NCBI GenBank assembly: GCA_026005135.1
Contig: BPKM01000002.1
Location: forward strand, 434,001-498,000
Length of the DNA: 64,000 bases
DNA from: Leptospiraceae bacterium
GTDB taxonomy: Bacteria > Spirochaetota > Leptospiria > Leptospirales > Leptonemataceae
Direction: 5' to 3'
Shown here: positions 27,099 through 36,738 of the stretch, in pieces
Layout: each line of letters opens with the position of its first letter
Position numbering within the stretch: the stretch's first letter is position 1
The notes under the pieces: generated by a model
Database searches by the model: none
What the model was told of the DNA's origin: nothing
What the model saw: the letters and a program-made list of their open reading frames with translations, nothing else
Translations under genes and position numbers: made by a program

Positions 27099-28640
27099 AT
27101 GAAGAAAAGAATAATCAATTATTTTTTACTTTGTCTGTTCCTATCCTCTGCAATATGGGGATACGAAACAGACTGGCAGGATAAAAAATTAGGTCCTACC
27201 CACTTTAAACTACATGGGTATTTCTGGTTCGGATACGAAAATATCGATGCTCAAAAAGGCACTGTTGATACTGGAACAAAACAAGGCTTTACTATGAACC
27301 GTGCCTATGTCCGTATCGATGGAAAAGTAACAGATGGCGATTTTAAAGGATGGAAATATCATCTTACCATCGATGGTGTTCCCGGTGGCAATGAATTCCT
27401 TAAATATGCTTACTTCGGTATCCCTCTGCCTGCTGACCTAACTCTTATCGGCGGTTTACAAAGTAATCCTACTTCTACTGCTGGTAAATATAGTCTCGAA
27501 AAACTCTGGAATCATCGTTATTTAGATGCAGATGGTAAAGCTATGTGGGACCAGTTAGGTGTTGCTGCCTCCTCTGACCTCGGTATCGGTATCGAACAAA
27601 CAAAAGAACTCTATAACTTTAATATCCAGATTGGTAATGGCGAAGGTTATAGTAAATCCTCTAACGCTGCTTCCATAAGTAATACAAAACTAAGTGATCT
27701 CGCAAAAGGCTCTGGCGATTCCTATGGATACCACCTTTATGGTAGATTATCCTTAACCCCATTAGGAACTAAAGAAGATTTACCAACAAGAATCTTTATA
27801 CATTTACCTTTCGTGTTCAGAAATTTCTATGGTATTCAACGCTCCGAATACGAATATGTAGAAAAATTAGATTTTACAAAACCCACTGGCTCAGGTAATC
27901 AATTCTCTATACTAAAAGGTAATCCAAAAGCAAAACAAGATTATGCCTACGGTGTCGAAGCTAATGTCTTCTTAAATATGGGTGATATTAAAATCGGTAT
28001 CGGCGCTGGTCAAATTATCGATAAAGATATTAGAAGAGATGCCTTTAAAATCGACGATTCTCTCCTTACTACTCCTATCACTATTGCAAATCTTTATAAT
28101 TATTATGAACCTGCAAAAGATTCTATCGGTATCGCTAATTATATCTTCTTATGGATGCATTACCAAAAATTTGGTATTGTCGCTCGTTATTACGTAAATA
28201 CCGATGACGGAACAATGGCTGGTAAATTAAAACATGCTGAAGGTCTATCTGTTGCTGAACAATTAATTAAACAGGATGCTAAGGATGGTGTTTTGGGTAA
28301 TTTATCTACAGCAAGTGCTCTACAATTAATTCGCTCTGGACAAGTTGATGAAGGAAAATCCAAAATGAAAACTATCTTACTTGCTTTTGAATATTATATG
28401 AATGAACGTTATAAAATGGCTATTGGTATTAAACAATCTACTACAACCAATAAAGATGGTACTCCTTATAAAATTACACCATTCCAGGCTAATAATATTG
28501 GTTCTTATACAAATGATAGTTATGCTACTCTTATTGCTTCTCAGGCTGGATTACCAACAGGTGTGTTAACTGATAAAGACATTATCGGAACAAAACGAAT
28601 CGATAGACAAATCTTTTTTAGATCCCAGTTTACTTATTAA
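27099..28640 (+). CDS. outer-membrane beta-barrel porin, copy 1
   Basis: 513 residues. The signal peptide (MKKRIINYFLLCLFLSSAIWG) is followed by a barrel-like sequence with alternating aromatics (FKLHGYFWFGYENID, NRAYVRIDGKVTDG, YHLTIDGVPG, YAYFGIPLPADLTLIGGLQS) and a C-terminal strand IDRQIFFRSQFTY. It resembles phosphate-selective-porin or OprP-like barrels, but I cannot name the substrate. No clear ribosome-binding site is seen. Apart from the signal peptide and a handful of residues it is identical to the porin at 35171. The TtrBCA-like operon lies between the two copies, on the other strand. Confidence 0.8.
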   Translation: MKKRIINYFLLCLFLSSAIWGYETDWQDKKLGPTHFKLHGYFWFGYENIDAQKGTVDTGTKQGFTMNRAYVRIDGKVTDGDFKGWKYHLTIDGVPGGNEFLKYAYFGIPLPADLTLIGGLQSNPTSTAGKYSLEKLWNHRYLDADGKAMWDQLGVAASSDLGIGIEQTKELYNFNIQIGNGEGYSKSSNAASISNTKLSDLAKGSGDSYGYHLYGRLSLTPLGTKEDLPTRIFIHLPFVFRNFYGIQRSEYEYVEKLDFTKPTGSGNQFSILKGNPKAKQDYAYGVEANVFLNMGDIKIGIGAGQIIDKDIRRDAFKIDDSLLTTPITIANLYNYYEPAKDSIGIANYIFLWMHYQKFGIVARYYVNTDDGTMAGKLKHAEGLSVAEQLIKQDAKDGVLGNLSTASALQLIRSGQVDEGKSKMKTILLAFEYYMNERYKMAIGIKQSTTTNKDGTPYKITPFQANNIGSYTNDSYATLIASQAGLPTGVLTDKDIIGTKRIDRQIFFRSQFTY

Positions 28641-28648
28641 AAATATAT

Positions 28649-28671
28649 AACAGGGCTATTTTAGCCCTGTT
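28649..28671 (+). terminator. intrinsic terminator of porin copy 1
   Basis: Perfect stem AACAGGGCTA/TAGCCCTGTT with 3-nt loop, followed by ATTTTATATT, 9 nt after the stop codon. Confidence 0.85.
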
Positions 28672-28782
28672 ATTTTATATTGGATTTGGTTTATAAAATT
28701 AATCATAAAATAAAAATATTCTTATAAAGCTATAGTTAAGGATAAATTATTTATTATTTAAGAAAAATTTAAAGAACAAAAG

Positions 28783-28803
28783 AAAGGGGCATTAAGCCCC
28801 TTA
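28783..28803 (-). terminator. intrinsic terminator of the molybdoenzyme operon
   Basis: Hairpin AAGGGGC/GCCCCTT-type, followed on the minus strand by TCTTTTGTTCTTT, 22 nt past the catalytic-subunit stop. Confidence 0.75.
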
Positions 28804-28824
28804 GATTAAAGGAGGGAAGTTTTT

Positions 28825-31800
28825 TTAGACTTTAACCACTTTTACTTTTGTATCGTAATAGGAGGAGGAAGCACCAATTATATCTTCTAAACATGTATTT
28901 TTTAATACAGGATCAACTGCGAGAACTGAATTAGCACAAATACCTGCTTTTCTACGAGGATCACCTTTTATTATTTTACCATTGATTTCTATATCATTAG
29001 CTCCATAAGCCCAATGTCCAAAGCTCCAGGATATTGCTATTGTTCCAGGCCTCATTCCCTGAACAACTTTAACTGGACCTTTTACTTCTATTTTTTCTCC
29101 ATTCATAAGATCCCATAATCCATCTGGATTAGATGCACTAATTACTTTTACTACATCATGATCCTTTATACCAAGTCTATCTGCATCCTGCTTATTCATT
29201 AAAATATAGTTTTCTGGTAGAGTAGCAAGCAACCAATAATTAGGTATAGTTCTTGATTGACCACCTTGTATATATTTAAAAGTAATCAAATATAAATCAT
29301 ATTCTTCTGGAAAAGATACTGGTTTATCATCAAATCCTTTTATTGGCTCATAAATTCCTAATCCAGAAAAACGTTTACCTGTATAGGGATGTCTTGTTTC
29401 TGCTACTTCTTCTACGTATAGACTGAACATTCCTTTAAATGGATGGGGTAATTTATCTCCACTATTAAGATATTTTGTAAAATCTTCGTATCTTCCACCT
29501 CGATTTAATACATATACAACTTTTCTAAACCAGTTTCTTCCTTTTTCGTCAATACATGATTTTTCCCATCGTTTTTCATCAAAAACTGCTTTTGATAAAT
29601 GTTTTCTTGCTTTTCTGAATATTTCCATTTCTTCTTCAGATGCATCTGGTACTTCTTCGTTTTCCTTATCACCTGCTGCAATATTTGCAACCATTTTTAG
29701 ATAGTAATCTTCCTGTGTATAAAAATCCATCCCTTTGCCAAATCCATCTTTACCATAACCAGGTAATCCTAATTTTTCGGCTATGGCAAGCATTATAGAT
29801 TCCATATTTACAGGAACTTCGTGTCCGAATACTTTTACTTTTTCTACAGGAGATTCTACGGTTGGTTGTCTTACCTTGGATTGTTTTATTGGAGAAGCTG
29901 GTGTTATATGTGGTGTACCCCATCGTTCCCATATTGCTGTATCTGGAAAGATATAATCAGCATACATAGAGGTTTCTCCAATTACAATATCACAAGCAAA
30001 AAATAAAGGAATTTTGTTTACATCTTTTACTATTTCTATCATCTTATGACCTGCTGGTGTTGACATAATAGGCGTTCCTTTATGTAAGAATAATGCTTTA
30101 ATTGAATAAGGATAACCATCACCTGCTGAAGGTATAACTTCCTGATAAACATTATTGGAATGAGGAAACCAAGGTCTTTTTGCTGGATAACCATCTTTCT
30201 TAAAATAAGAACTATCTTCGTATTTATATTTTTCTCTAGTGATTGGTACACCAAAAGCCGTTAATTTTCCAGGATGTAATTCTTTATCTAAATTAAATGG
30301 ATTACCGGGTTTTCCACCTGCTTCGTGCCAGTGTCCACCACCCTTAGATAAACCACCTTTCCAATCTGGATTACCAGCAAGTAAATTTAGAGTAATAATT
30401 GCCTGTGCATTATAATATCCGTTAGTATGTTGAACTGGTCCTCGATATAATTCTGCAACAGATTTTTTTCCATATTTTCCAAATTCTTTTGCAACTTCAA
30501 TTAAATCATCTGTATCAACACCTGCTTCTTTTGCCCATTCTTCTATGCTTCTTTGCATTGCATAATCATAGATTAATTTAAAAGCAGTTTTTACTTTATA
30601 TCCACCAACAACACCTTCGTATAATAATTCTCCTTTTACTGGATTATTTTCATCATCTGTTTTAAAAGCTCGAGGTGCACCATTACTAATACAAACAAAA
30701 TGATCTTTACTTCCTGCACCAATATCGCTTCCTCTTAGTAATTTACCAGGACCATCTTCCTCTATTCTAACTAACCAAGTTGCATTTGTCCAAGTTGTTT
30801 CGTTGGTAGATTTTGCTGCACCTTTATTCGCATTAGAAAGATAAACTTTATCATATTTTTCATTTTCTAATAACCAGCGAATCATTCCCCATGCAAAGGC
30901 TGCATCTTTTCCTGGTTCAATTGGAATCCATTTCCAGGCTTTTGCTGCTGTTTTTGAATGTCTGGGATCAACAACAGCTATTTTTAATTGTCCATCTACC
31001 TGCTGATTTGTTACCTGATTTGCTAATAATGGTGGACCAAAATTTGCTTCGAAAGCACCTGTTCCAAAAAAGATTACAAATCGAGCATTATAAAAATCTG
31101 GCTTCATATGATGCTTACCTTTTTGCCATTTACCATCTATATATTGATCTGTCATCTTTTCGTAAGCGATATGATGGGATTGTTCGCATATAGTAGTATG
31201 TTCAAACCAGTTTATACTTCCAAAACCATCTTTTAACCATCGTTTTGCAAATTCTTTTCTACCATGCTCAATTCGACCTGCTAAAAAGACAAATTGATTG
31301 TTAATTGGTCCTAAATCTGGCATATCGGGATTAATCAATGTATTTAGATAATCTTTGTATTTTGCTTTGAATTCTTGTAAGCTCATTTTTCCTTTACCAA
31401 CTTCCTTAGCATCTTTTGCCATATCTTTCATTATTTTAGGATCTTTAAATTTATAGAGATCTTTTAAACCTGGCACAATTCGATTTTCTTCACCTGGAAC
31501 ATCTGCAAATAATTTACCACCTTCTACAATTTCTTTAATTGCCTGATCAAAACTAATTACTTTCCATTTATTATCTCCACGTTTTCCCGCTCGTTTTAGA
31601 ACCTTAACAATTCGATAAGGATCGTATAAAGTTTGAATTCCAGCCTGACCTTTTGGACAAATACCACCATCAATTTTTGCTGCATCTTTTATAGAAGTAT
31701 TATAAGGTATAGGTGGATTTAAGGTTTGAATTCCATAAGGATTACCGTCAATTTTAACTGCTACACCATCTACAACTTTTACTTTTATTGGACAGGCTGT

Positions 31801-31971
31801 ATGACATTGTAAACATACAGAATATATTACATTTTCTGCCTTATTTAAAGGATAAGGATCTTTATTTTCAGGTGTAATACGCTCATTAAATTTACATTGT
31901 CCTAATAATGCTGCTCCACCAACTACCGCTGATGTTTTTAATAAATCTTTTCTTGATATTTTTATACTCAT
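28825..31971 (-). CDS. molybdopterin oxidoreductase catalytic subunit, TtrA/SrdA-like (tetrathionate- or selenate-reductase type)
   Basis: 1048 residues, the length of TtrA. A Tat-like signal (SRKDLLKTS) ends in LLGQC (Cys 26), so it may be a Tat-exported lipoprotein. A [4Fe-4S] site is given by Cys 53, 56, 60 and 105. The probable Mo-ligand Cys is 262 in HTTICEQSHH. Stretches I recall from TtrA are echoed here: VLKRAGKRGDNKWKVISF, AFAWGMIRWLLENEKYD, YPAKRPWFPH, GETSMYADYIFPDTAIWERW and MRPGTIAISWSFGHWAYG. The enzyme would reduce a sulfur or selenium oxyanion in the periplasm for anaerobic respiration. The substrate cannot be fixed, because arsenate, selenate, tetrathionate and polysulfide enzymes share this fold. 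Gene order B-C-A matches ttrBCA. Confidence 0.85.
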   Translation of the reverse strand: MSIKISRKDLLKTSAVVGGAALLGQCKFNERITPENKDPYPLNKAENVIYSVCLQCHTACPIKVKVVDGVAVKIDGNPYGIQTLNPPIPYNTSIKDAAKIDGGICPKGQAGIQTLYDPYRIVKVLKRAGKRGDNKWKVISFDQAIKEIVEGGKLFADVPGEENRIVPGLKDLYKFKDPKIMKDMAKDAKEVGKGKMSLQEFKAKYKDYLNTLINPDMPDLGPINNQFVFLAGRIEHGRKEFAKRWLKDGFGSINWFEHTTICEQSHHIAYEKMTDQYIDGKWQKGKHHMKPDFYNARFVIFFGTGAFEANFGPPLLANQVTNQQVDGQLKIAVVDPRHSKTAAKAWKWIPIEPGKDAAFAWGMIRWLLENEKYDKVYLSNANKGAAKSTNETTWTNATWLVRIEEDGPGKLLRGSDIGAGSKDHFVCISNGAPRAFKTDDENNPVKGELLYEGVVGGYKVKTAFKLIYDYAMQRSIEEWAKEAGVDTDDLIEVAKEFGKYGKKSVAELYRGPVQHTNGYYNAQAIITLNLLAGNPDWKGGLSKGGGHWHEAGGKPGNPFNLDKELHPGKLTAFGVPITREKYKYEDSSYFKKDGYPAKRPWFPHSNNVYQEVIPSAGDGYPYSIKALFLHKGTPIMSTPAGHKMIEIVKDVNKIPLFFACDIVIGETSMYADYIFPDTAIWERWGTPHITPASPIKQSKVRQPTVESPVEKVKVFGHEVPVNMESIMLAIAEKLGLPGYGKDGFGKGMDFYTQEDYYLKMVANIAAGDKENEEVPDASEEEMEIFRKARKHLSKAVFDEKRWEKSCIDEKGRNWFRKVVYVLNRGGRYEDFTKYLNSGDKLPHPFKGMFSLYVEEVAETRHPYTGKRFSGLGIYEPIKGFDDKPVSFPEEYDLYLITFKYIQGGQSRTIPNYWLLATLPENYILMNKQDADRLGIKDHDVVKVISASNPDGLWDLMNGEKIEVKGPVKVVQGMRPGTIAISWSFGHWAYGANDIEINGKIIKGDPRRKAGICANSVLAVDPVLKNTCLEDIIGASSSYYDTKVKVVKV

Positions 31972-31990
31972 AATTTTCCTCCTATTGATT

Positions 31991-33250
31991 TTATTTTTCT
32001 TCTACATCTAAAACAGGTAATAAGGACTTACCTAATAAGAAAATCCAGGCACCAACAGAGATTGTAAAAAAGAATACTAACCATTCCCATATTGTTGGAA
32101 CATATTTAAAAACTAAACCTGGACCTGTAAAAGAATGCTTTAATCCTTCTAATTCTGCTACATTCAAACCGGGAATTACAATATTCAAACGAACAGATAA
32201 AAATGTAACCGCAATCAATCCACCTGCTATAGCAACATTCTTTGGTACTCTACCTTTTACTAATAGATATAAAGGAACAATTACACCGAAACCTAAATGT
32301 ACAATCCAGAATACCCACCAGAAATGACCAAATAATACTAATTTAAAACCTTCTGCATGTTCTGGAACAGATTGCCATAGACTTATAGAAAACTCTGCCC
32401 ATTCTAATAAAACATCAAATAATAACAATCCTAAGATTAGATTTCCTAAGTATTTCATAATATCTTCGAATTCCTGTTGAGATAATTTAGGTCTCCAGAA
32501 CATTAAAATAAATGAAAGTAAAGCAGCTCCTGATAATAATGCTCCTACAAGGAAAATGATAGGTGTTAAACCAGAATGCCAGTAAGGTCTTGCACCTACA
32601 ACACCAAAAATTGCACCAACAGAACCATGAAAGGCAACCGCTAATGGAATTCCAATACTACCAAGAATTTTTAATGTTTTTCTATATTGTTTTTTATCTT
32701 CTTCTGTTAGTTCTTTTTTACCAAAGTTTAATAAATTACATATTTTTCCTCTTAATGAATCTTCATTTGCATATTTTGCTAAATCTGGTTTAATCGCAAT
32801 CCACAATTCTATAGTTAATAAAACTGCATAGGCAGAATATAACCAGGACATCCATCCCATAACAGAACCAAAATTTGTACGTAAAGCTAATCGCCAGGCT
32901 CTTGACATATGACCTAAATCAGACCATACTGTTAATAAAGCTGCTATTAAGGTTGCAAGTGCTGTTAATAATGCTAATTTTGCCACTTTCTCTAATACTT
33001 TTACATTAAATACATATACTAATGCAGAAACCACAAATGCGCCAGCAGAAAGACCAATCAAATAAATATAGCCAGCAATCCATAATCCCCAGGGTATATA
33101 AGAACCATAATCAGCATGGATATGACCATTAATAATCCGATCTACCATTCCAATTAATCCCAGTATTAAGGTTATGATCGCTAATATGGTTAATCGTTTT
33201 GCCCCTTCGCTTTCTGTTGGTGGAAATAATAATTCTTTTAATGTATTCAT
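31991..33250 (-). CDS. NrfD/PsrC-family quinol-oxidising membrane subunit
   Basis: 419 residues with about ten hydrophobic helices. It has the NrfD pattern YGSYIPWGLWIAGYIYLIGL near the start and AWRLALRTNFGSVMGWMSW in the middle. It anchors the FeS and molybdopterin subunits and passes quinol electrons outward. It is longer than enterobacterial TtrC and closer in size to PsrC/ActC-like proteins. GGAGG precedes the start. It lies between the FeS and catalytic genes with 9- and 19-nt gaps. Confidence 0.9.
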   Translation of the reverse strand: MNTLKELLFPPTESEGAKRLTILAIITLILGLIGMVDRIINGHIHADYGSYIPWGLWIAGYIYLIGLSAGAFVVSALVYVFNVKVLEKVAKLALLTALATLIAALLTVWSDLGHMSRAWRLALRTNFGSVMGWMSWLYSAYAVLLTIELWIAIKPDLAKYANEDSLRGKICNLLNFGKKELTEEDKKQYRKTLKILGSIGIPLAVAFHGSVGAIFGVVGARPYWHSGLTPIIFLVGALLSGAALLSFILMFWRPKLSQQEFEDIMKYLGNLILGLLLFDVLLEWAEFSISLWQSVPEHAEGFKLVLFGHFWWVFWIVHLGFGVIVPLYLLVKGRVPKNVAIAGGLIAVTFLSVRLNIVIPGLNVAELEGLKHSFTGPGLVFKYVPTIWEWLVFFFTISVGAWIFLLGKSLLPVLDVEEK

Positions 33251-33259
33251 AAAAACCTC

Positions 33260-34207
33260 CTAAATTAAATAATAAACATTGGGTTCTGTTCCCATATGCT
33301 CTTTTAAACGTATTACATTGGGTTTACCTTTTAGTTTAGAAACTAAGCTTTCTGGATCATTTCCATCTCCAAAATAGGTTGCCCTTCCAATACAGGTTAC
33401 TACACACATAGGTAATAGTCCTCTTTCTACACGATGTAAACAGAATTGACATTTTCTTGCATTTCCAATAGGAGATTTTCCTTCTTCTCTTTCCCAGGCT
33501 ATTCCATATTCATAAGCTGGTTTTTCTTCGTAAACTTTTGCTTTTTCTCTACTTAGATAGACCTCTGCATTTTTGGGTGTTTTATCCGTATAATAATAAC
33601 CAGAATCAAATACCCTTGCACTATACGGACAGGCTGTTATACAATAACGACAACCAATACATTGTTCATAATCAATTTCTACGATACCATCTTTTCTTAT
33701 CCATGTAGCATGTACAGGACACACATCTACACAAGGTGCATTACTACATTGCATACAGGGTCTTGGAGTAAACCTCATAGAAACATTAGGATATTCCCCT
33801 ATTTCTTCTTCGAAAACAGGACGATAAACTGTTCCTGGTGGAAGTTTATTTTCTGCAACACAAGAAATAGTACAAGCATGACAACCAACACATTTTCTTG
33901 TATCTATAACCATTATCCAGCGTCTTTGTTCTAAGGGTTTTTTAAGAGCTCGTTGTAAATCCCTCATCATAGTAATAATTGGATCTTCTCCTTCCATTGG
34001 TGGGGGTAACTTAGCTAATTCAATATCCTTGGGAAGTTTTACTTCTTCTGCTTTTAAATGCGTTCCTGTAAAAGCCTTAGAAATAATCCCCGTAAGGATT
34101 CCAATACCCAGTCCTTTTAATACATCTTTCCTTTCTAAAACAGGTTCTTCTTTTTTCTTTTCTATGATTTTTTGGGTCATAAAAACCTCCTGACTTTTAT
34201 AACGCAT
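33260..34207 (-). CDS. four-cluster ferredoxin-like electron-transfer subunit (TtrB/PsrB-like)
   Basis: 315 residues. An N-terminal Tat-like region ([15 protein letters not shown], without a twin Arg) precedes four [4Fe-4S] motifs: [37 protein letters not shown] and CQFCLHRV with MCVVTC. It relays electrons from the NrfD subunit to the catalytic subunit. It is first gene of the operon, with AGGAGG before the inner Met ten residues in ([10 protein letters not shown], 34178-34180). That inner Met is the likelier start. Confidence 0.92.
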   Translation of the reverse strand: MRYKSQEVFMTQKIIEKKKEEPVLERKDVLKGLGIGILTGIISKAFTGTHLKAEEVKLPKDIELAKLPPPMEGEDPIITMMRDLQRALKKPLEQRRWIMVIDTRKCVGCHACTISCVAENKLPPGTVYRPVFEEEIGEYPNVSMRFTPRPCMQCSNAPCVDVCPVHATWIRKDGIVEIDYEQCIGCRYCITACPYSARVFDSGYYYTDKTPKNAEVYLSREKAKVYEEKPAYEYGIAWEREEGKSPIGNARKCQFCLHRVERGLLPMCVVTCIGRATYFGDGNDPESLVSKLKGKPNVIRLKEHMGTEPNVYYLI

Positions 34208-34269
34208 ATTTAAGTTAAGAAAAACTCTAAAATAGATATTTTATACACTTAAAAATAAATAAATGTCTA

Positions 34270-34290
34270 TATTGAGACCTATTCTCAATA
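34270..34290. promoter_or_regulatory. perfect 8-bp inverted repeat in the divergent ttrB/sigma region
   Basis: TATTGAGA and TCTCAATA separated by 5 nt, a 21-bp dyad symmetric enough to bind a dimeric regulator. It lies about 27 bp before the -35 of the sigma gene and 60-90 bp before the ttrB start. The arms recall Fur-, PerR- or FNR-type half sites, but I cannot assign it. Confidence 0.5.
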
Positions 34291-34316
34291 ACATGTTCTG
34301 ATTAAAGATTATTTTA

Positions 34317-34344
34317 TTGACTTGAAATAGCCTTAAATTATTAT
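34317..34344 (+). promoter_or_regulatory. sigma-70 promoter of the ECF sigma gene
   Basis: TTGACT (34317-34322), 16-nt spacer, TATTAT (34339-34344), about 50 nt before a RBS (TAGGAG) and the ATG at 34401. Confidence 0.6.
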
Positions 34345-34400
34345 ATATATATAAATTTTATCGTCTTCAACACTTAAATACAAAATTAGGAGTAATAATC

Positions 34401-35066
34401 ATGACTCAAACCTTCCATAAAAACCAATCCATCGAAGAAATTTTAGATGAATATAATAAAAAGTTAAAACAATATTTGATTCATTTATTACCTTATACTG
34501 ACGAAAACGTAATTAATGATTTATTACAGGATATTTTAATTAAAATCTATACTCATAAAAACTATATCAAAAACAAAATGATTGAACCTGATTTTAATTT
34601 AAATGCTTATTTATATCAAATGGCAAGAAATTATGTAATTGATTACCAAAGAAAATTAAAGAAAAATAAAGAAATTCAGGAAACCGAATTAATTGATTTT
34701 AATATAGATAGTATTAGTAAAGAAAAAGATAATATAAAAAATTTCTTAGTAAATTATGATTGGACCTCTGAAGAAGAAGAAATGTTAAAAAAGGAATCGT
34801 TTGAATGTTTATATTATCAGATGAATAAATTAAAATTTGAATATAGAGAAATTCTTTATTTATACTATTTTGAAAATTTTTCTTTACAGGATATTGCTAA
34901 AAAATTACAGATTAATTATGGAACGGCCTCTATGCGTTTACAAAGAGCTCGCTATCGATTAAGAAAAATTATCCAATCAACCTGTTGTATTATTCAATCC
35001 AAAAATAATATTTATTTAAGTTGCAAAAATTCAGAAGAATCAGAAATTTGCGAATATAAAAACTAA
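34401..35066 (+). CDS. ECF sigma factor with Cys-rich C-terminal tail
   Basis: 221 residues. Sigma region 2 is visible in NDLLQDILIKIYTHKNYIK and NAYLYQMARNYVIDYQRK. Region 4 is YREILYLYYFENFSLQDIAK-KLQINYGTASMRLQRARYRL. After region 4 there is an extra tail of about 35 residues with four Cys (STCCIIQ, LSCKN, SEICEYK). It could bind metal or sense redox state. No anti-sigma gene is adjacent. The next gene, 104 nt downstream, is porin copy 2. A role in controlling the porin or the divergent reductase operon is an inference from position. Confidence 0.85.
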   Translation: MTQTFHKNQSIEEILDEYNKKLKQYLIHLLPYTDENVINDLLQDILIKIYTHKNYIKNKMIEPDFNLNAYLYQMARNYVIDYQRKLKKNKEIQETELIDFNIDSISKEKDNIKNFLVNYDWTSEEEEMLKKESFECLYYQMNKLKFEYREILYLYYFENFSLQDIAKKLQINYGTASMRLQRARYRLRKIIQSTCCIIQSKNNIYLSCKNSEESEICEYKN

Positions 35067-35170
35067 ATATATTTAATTAATTTTAAGAATCAATCTCAAT
35101 TTAAAAATTTTGTTTTCTTTAATTTTAAATTTAGTGTTTAAATTTTACATCTTCTTCGTTTTATGGTAAC

Positions 35171-36706
35171 ATGAAACGGATTAGTATTATAACACTTTTT
35201 CTGTTCTTATCCTCTGCAATATGGGGATACGAAACAGACTGGCAGGATAATAAATTAGGTCCTACACAATTCAAATTACATGGGTATTTCTGGTTCGGAT
35301 ACGAAAATATCGATACTCAAAAAGGCACTGTTGATACTGGAACAAAACAAGGCTTTACTATGAACCGTGCCTATGTCCGTATCGATGGAAAAGTAACAGA
35401 TGGCGATTTTAAAGGTTGGAAATATCATCTTACCATCGATGGGGTACCCGGTGGCAGTGAATTCCTTAAATATGCTTACTTTGGCATTCCTCTGCCTGCT
35501 GACCTTACTCTTATCGGCGGTTTACAAAGTAATCCTACTTCTACTGCTGGTAAATATAGTCTCGAAAAACTCTGGGATCATCGTTATTTAGATGCCGATG
35601 GTAAAGCTATGTGGGACCAGTTAGGTGTTGCTGCCTCCTCTGACCTCGGTATCGGTATCGAACAAACAAAAGAACTCTATAACTTTAATATCCAGATTGG
35701 TAATGGCGAAGGTTATAGTAAATCCTCTAACGCTGCTTCCATAAGTAATACAAAACTAAGTGATCTCGCAAAAGGCTCTGGCGATTCCTATGGATACCAC
35801 CTTTATGGTAGATTATCCTTAACCCCATTAGGAACTAAAGAAGATTTACCAACAAGAATCTTTATACATTTACCTTTCGTGTTCAGAAATTTCTATGGTA
35901 TTCAACGCTCCGAATACGAATATGTAGAAAAATTAGATTTTACAAAACCCACTGGCTCAGGTAATCAATTCTCTATACTAAAAGGTAATCCAAAAGCAAA
36001 ACAAGATTATGCCTACGGTGTCGAAGCTAATGTCTTCTTAAATATGGGTGATATTAAAATCGGTATCGGCGCTGGTCAAATTATCGATAAAGATATTAGA
36101 AGAGATGCCTTTAAAATCGACGATTCTCTCCTTACTACTCCTATCACTATTGCAAATCTTTATAATTATTATGAACCTGCAAAAGATTCTATCGGTATCG
36201 CTAATTATATCTTCTTATGGATGCATTACCAAAAATTCGGTATCGTCGCTCGTTATTACGTAAATACCGATGACGGAACTATGAATGGTAAATTAAAACA
36301 TGCTGAAGGTCTATCTGTTGATGAACAATTAATTAAACAAGATGCAAAAGATGGTATTTTGGGTAATTTATCTGCAGCAAGTGCTCTACAATTAATTCGC
36401 TCTGGACAAGTTGATGAAGGAAAATCCAAAATGAAAACTATCTTACTTGCTTTTGAATATTATATGAATGAACGTTATAAAATGGCTATTGGTATTAAAC
36501 AATCTACTACAACCAATAAAGATGGTACTCCTTATAAAATTACACCATTCCAGGCTAATAATATTGGCTCTTATACAACTGATAGTTATGCTACTCTTAT
36601 TGCTTCTCAGGCTGGATTACCTACTGGAGTGTTAACTGATAAGGACATCATCGGAACAAAACGAATTGATAGACAAATCTTTTTTAGATCCCAGTTTACT
36701 TATTAA
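35171..36706 (+). CDS. outer-membrane beta-barrel porin, copy 2
   Basis: 511 residues. The signal peptide (MKRISIITLFLFLSSAIWG) is different, but the mature protein is almost identical to the porin at 27099. Only a few substitutions are seen (for example DAQ/DTQ, GGN/GGS, LWN/LWD, VAEQ/VDEQ, TTD/TND). At the nucleotide level long internal stretches are unchanged while the upstream regions are unrelated. It shares no TTGTAATA array. It is placed behind the ECF sigma gene. No ribosome-binding site is evident. Confidence 0.8.
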   Translation: MKRISIITLFLFLSSAIWGYETDWQDNKLGPTQFKLHGYFWFGYENIDTQKGTVDTGTKQGFTMNRAYVRIDGKVTDGDFKGWKYHLTIDGVPGGSEFLKYAYFGIPLPADLTLIGGLQSNPTSTAGKYSLEKLWDHRYLDADGKAMWDQLGVAASSDLGIGIEQTKELYNFNIQIGNGEGYSKSSNAASISNTKLSDLAKGSGDSYGYHLYGRLSLTPLGTKEDLPTRIFIHLPFVFRNFYGIQRSEYEYVEKLDFTKPTGSGNQFSILKGNPKAKQDYAYGVEANVFLNMGDIKIGIGAGQIIDKDIRRDAFKIDDSLLTTPITIANLYNYYEPAKDSIGIANYIFLWMHYQKFGIVARYYVNTDDGTMNGKLKHAEGLSVDEQLIKQDAKDGILGNLSAASALQLIRSGQVDEGKSKMKTILLAFEYYMNERYKMAIGIKQSTTTNKDGTPYKITPFQANNIGSYTTDSYATLIASQAGLPTGVLTDKDIIGTKRIDRQIFFRSQFTY

Positions 36707-36715
36707 AAATATTAT

Positions 36716-36738
36716 AACAGGGCTATTTTAGCTCTGTT
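36716..36738. terminator. bidirectional terminator between porin copy 2 and the convergent gene
   Basis: AACAGGGCTA/TAGCTCTGTT with one G-U pair, followed by ATCTTATATT. It is the counterpart of the hairpin at 28649. The last codons of the minus-strand gene at 36723 overlap its right arm. Confidence 0.7.
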
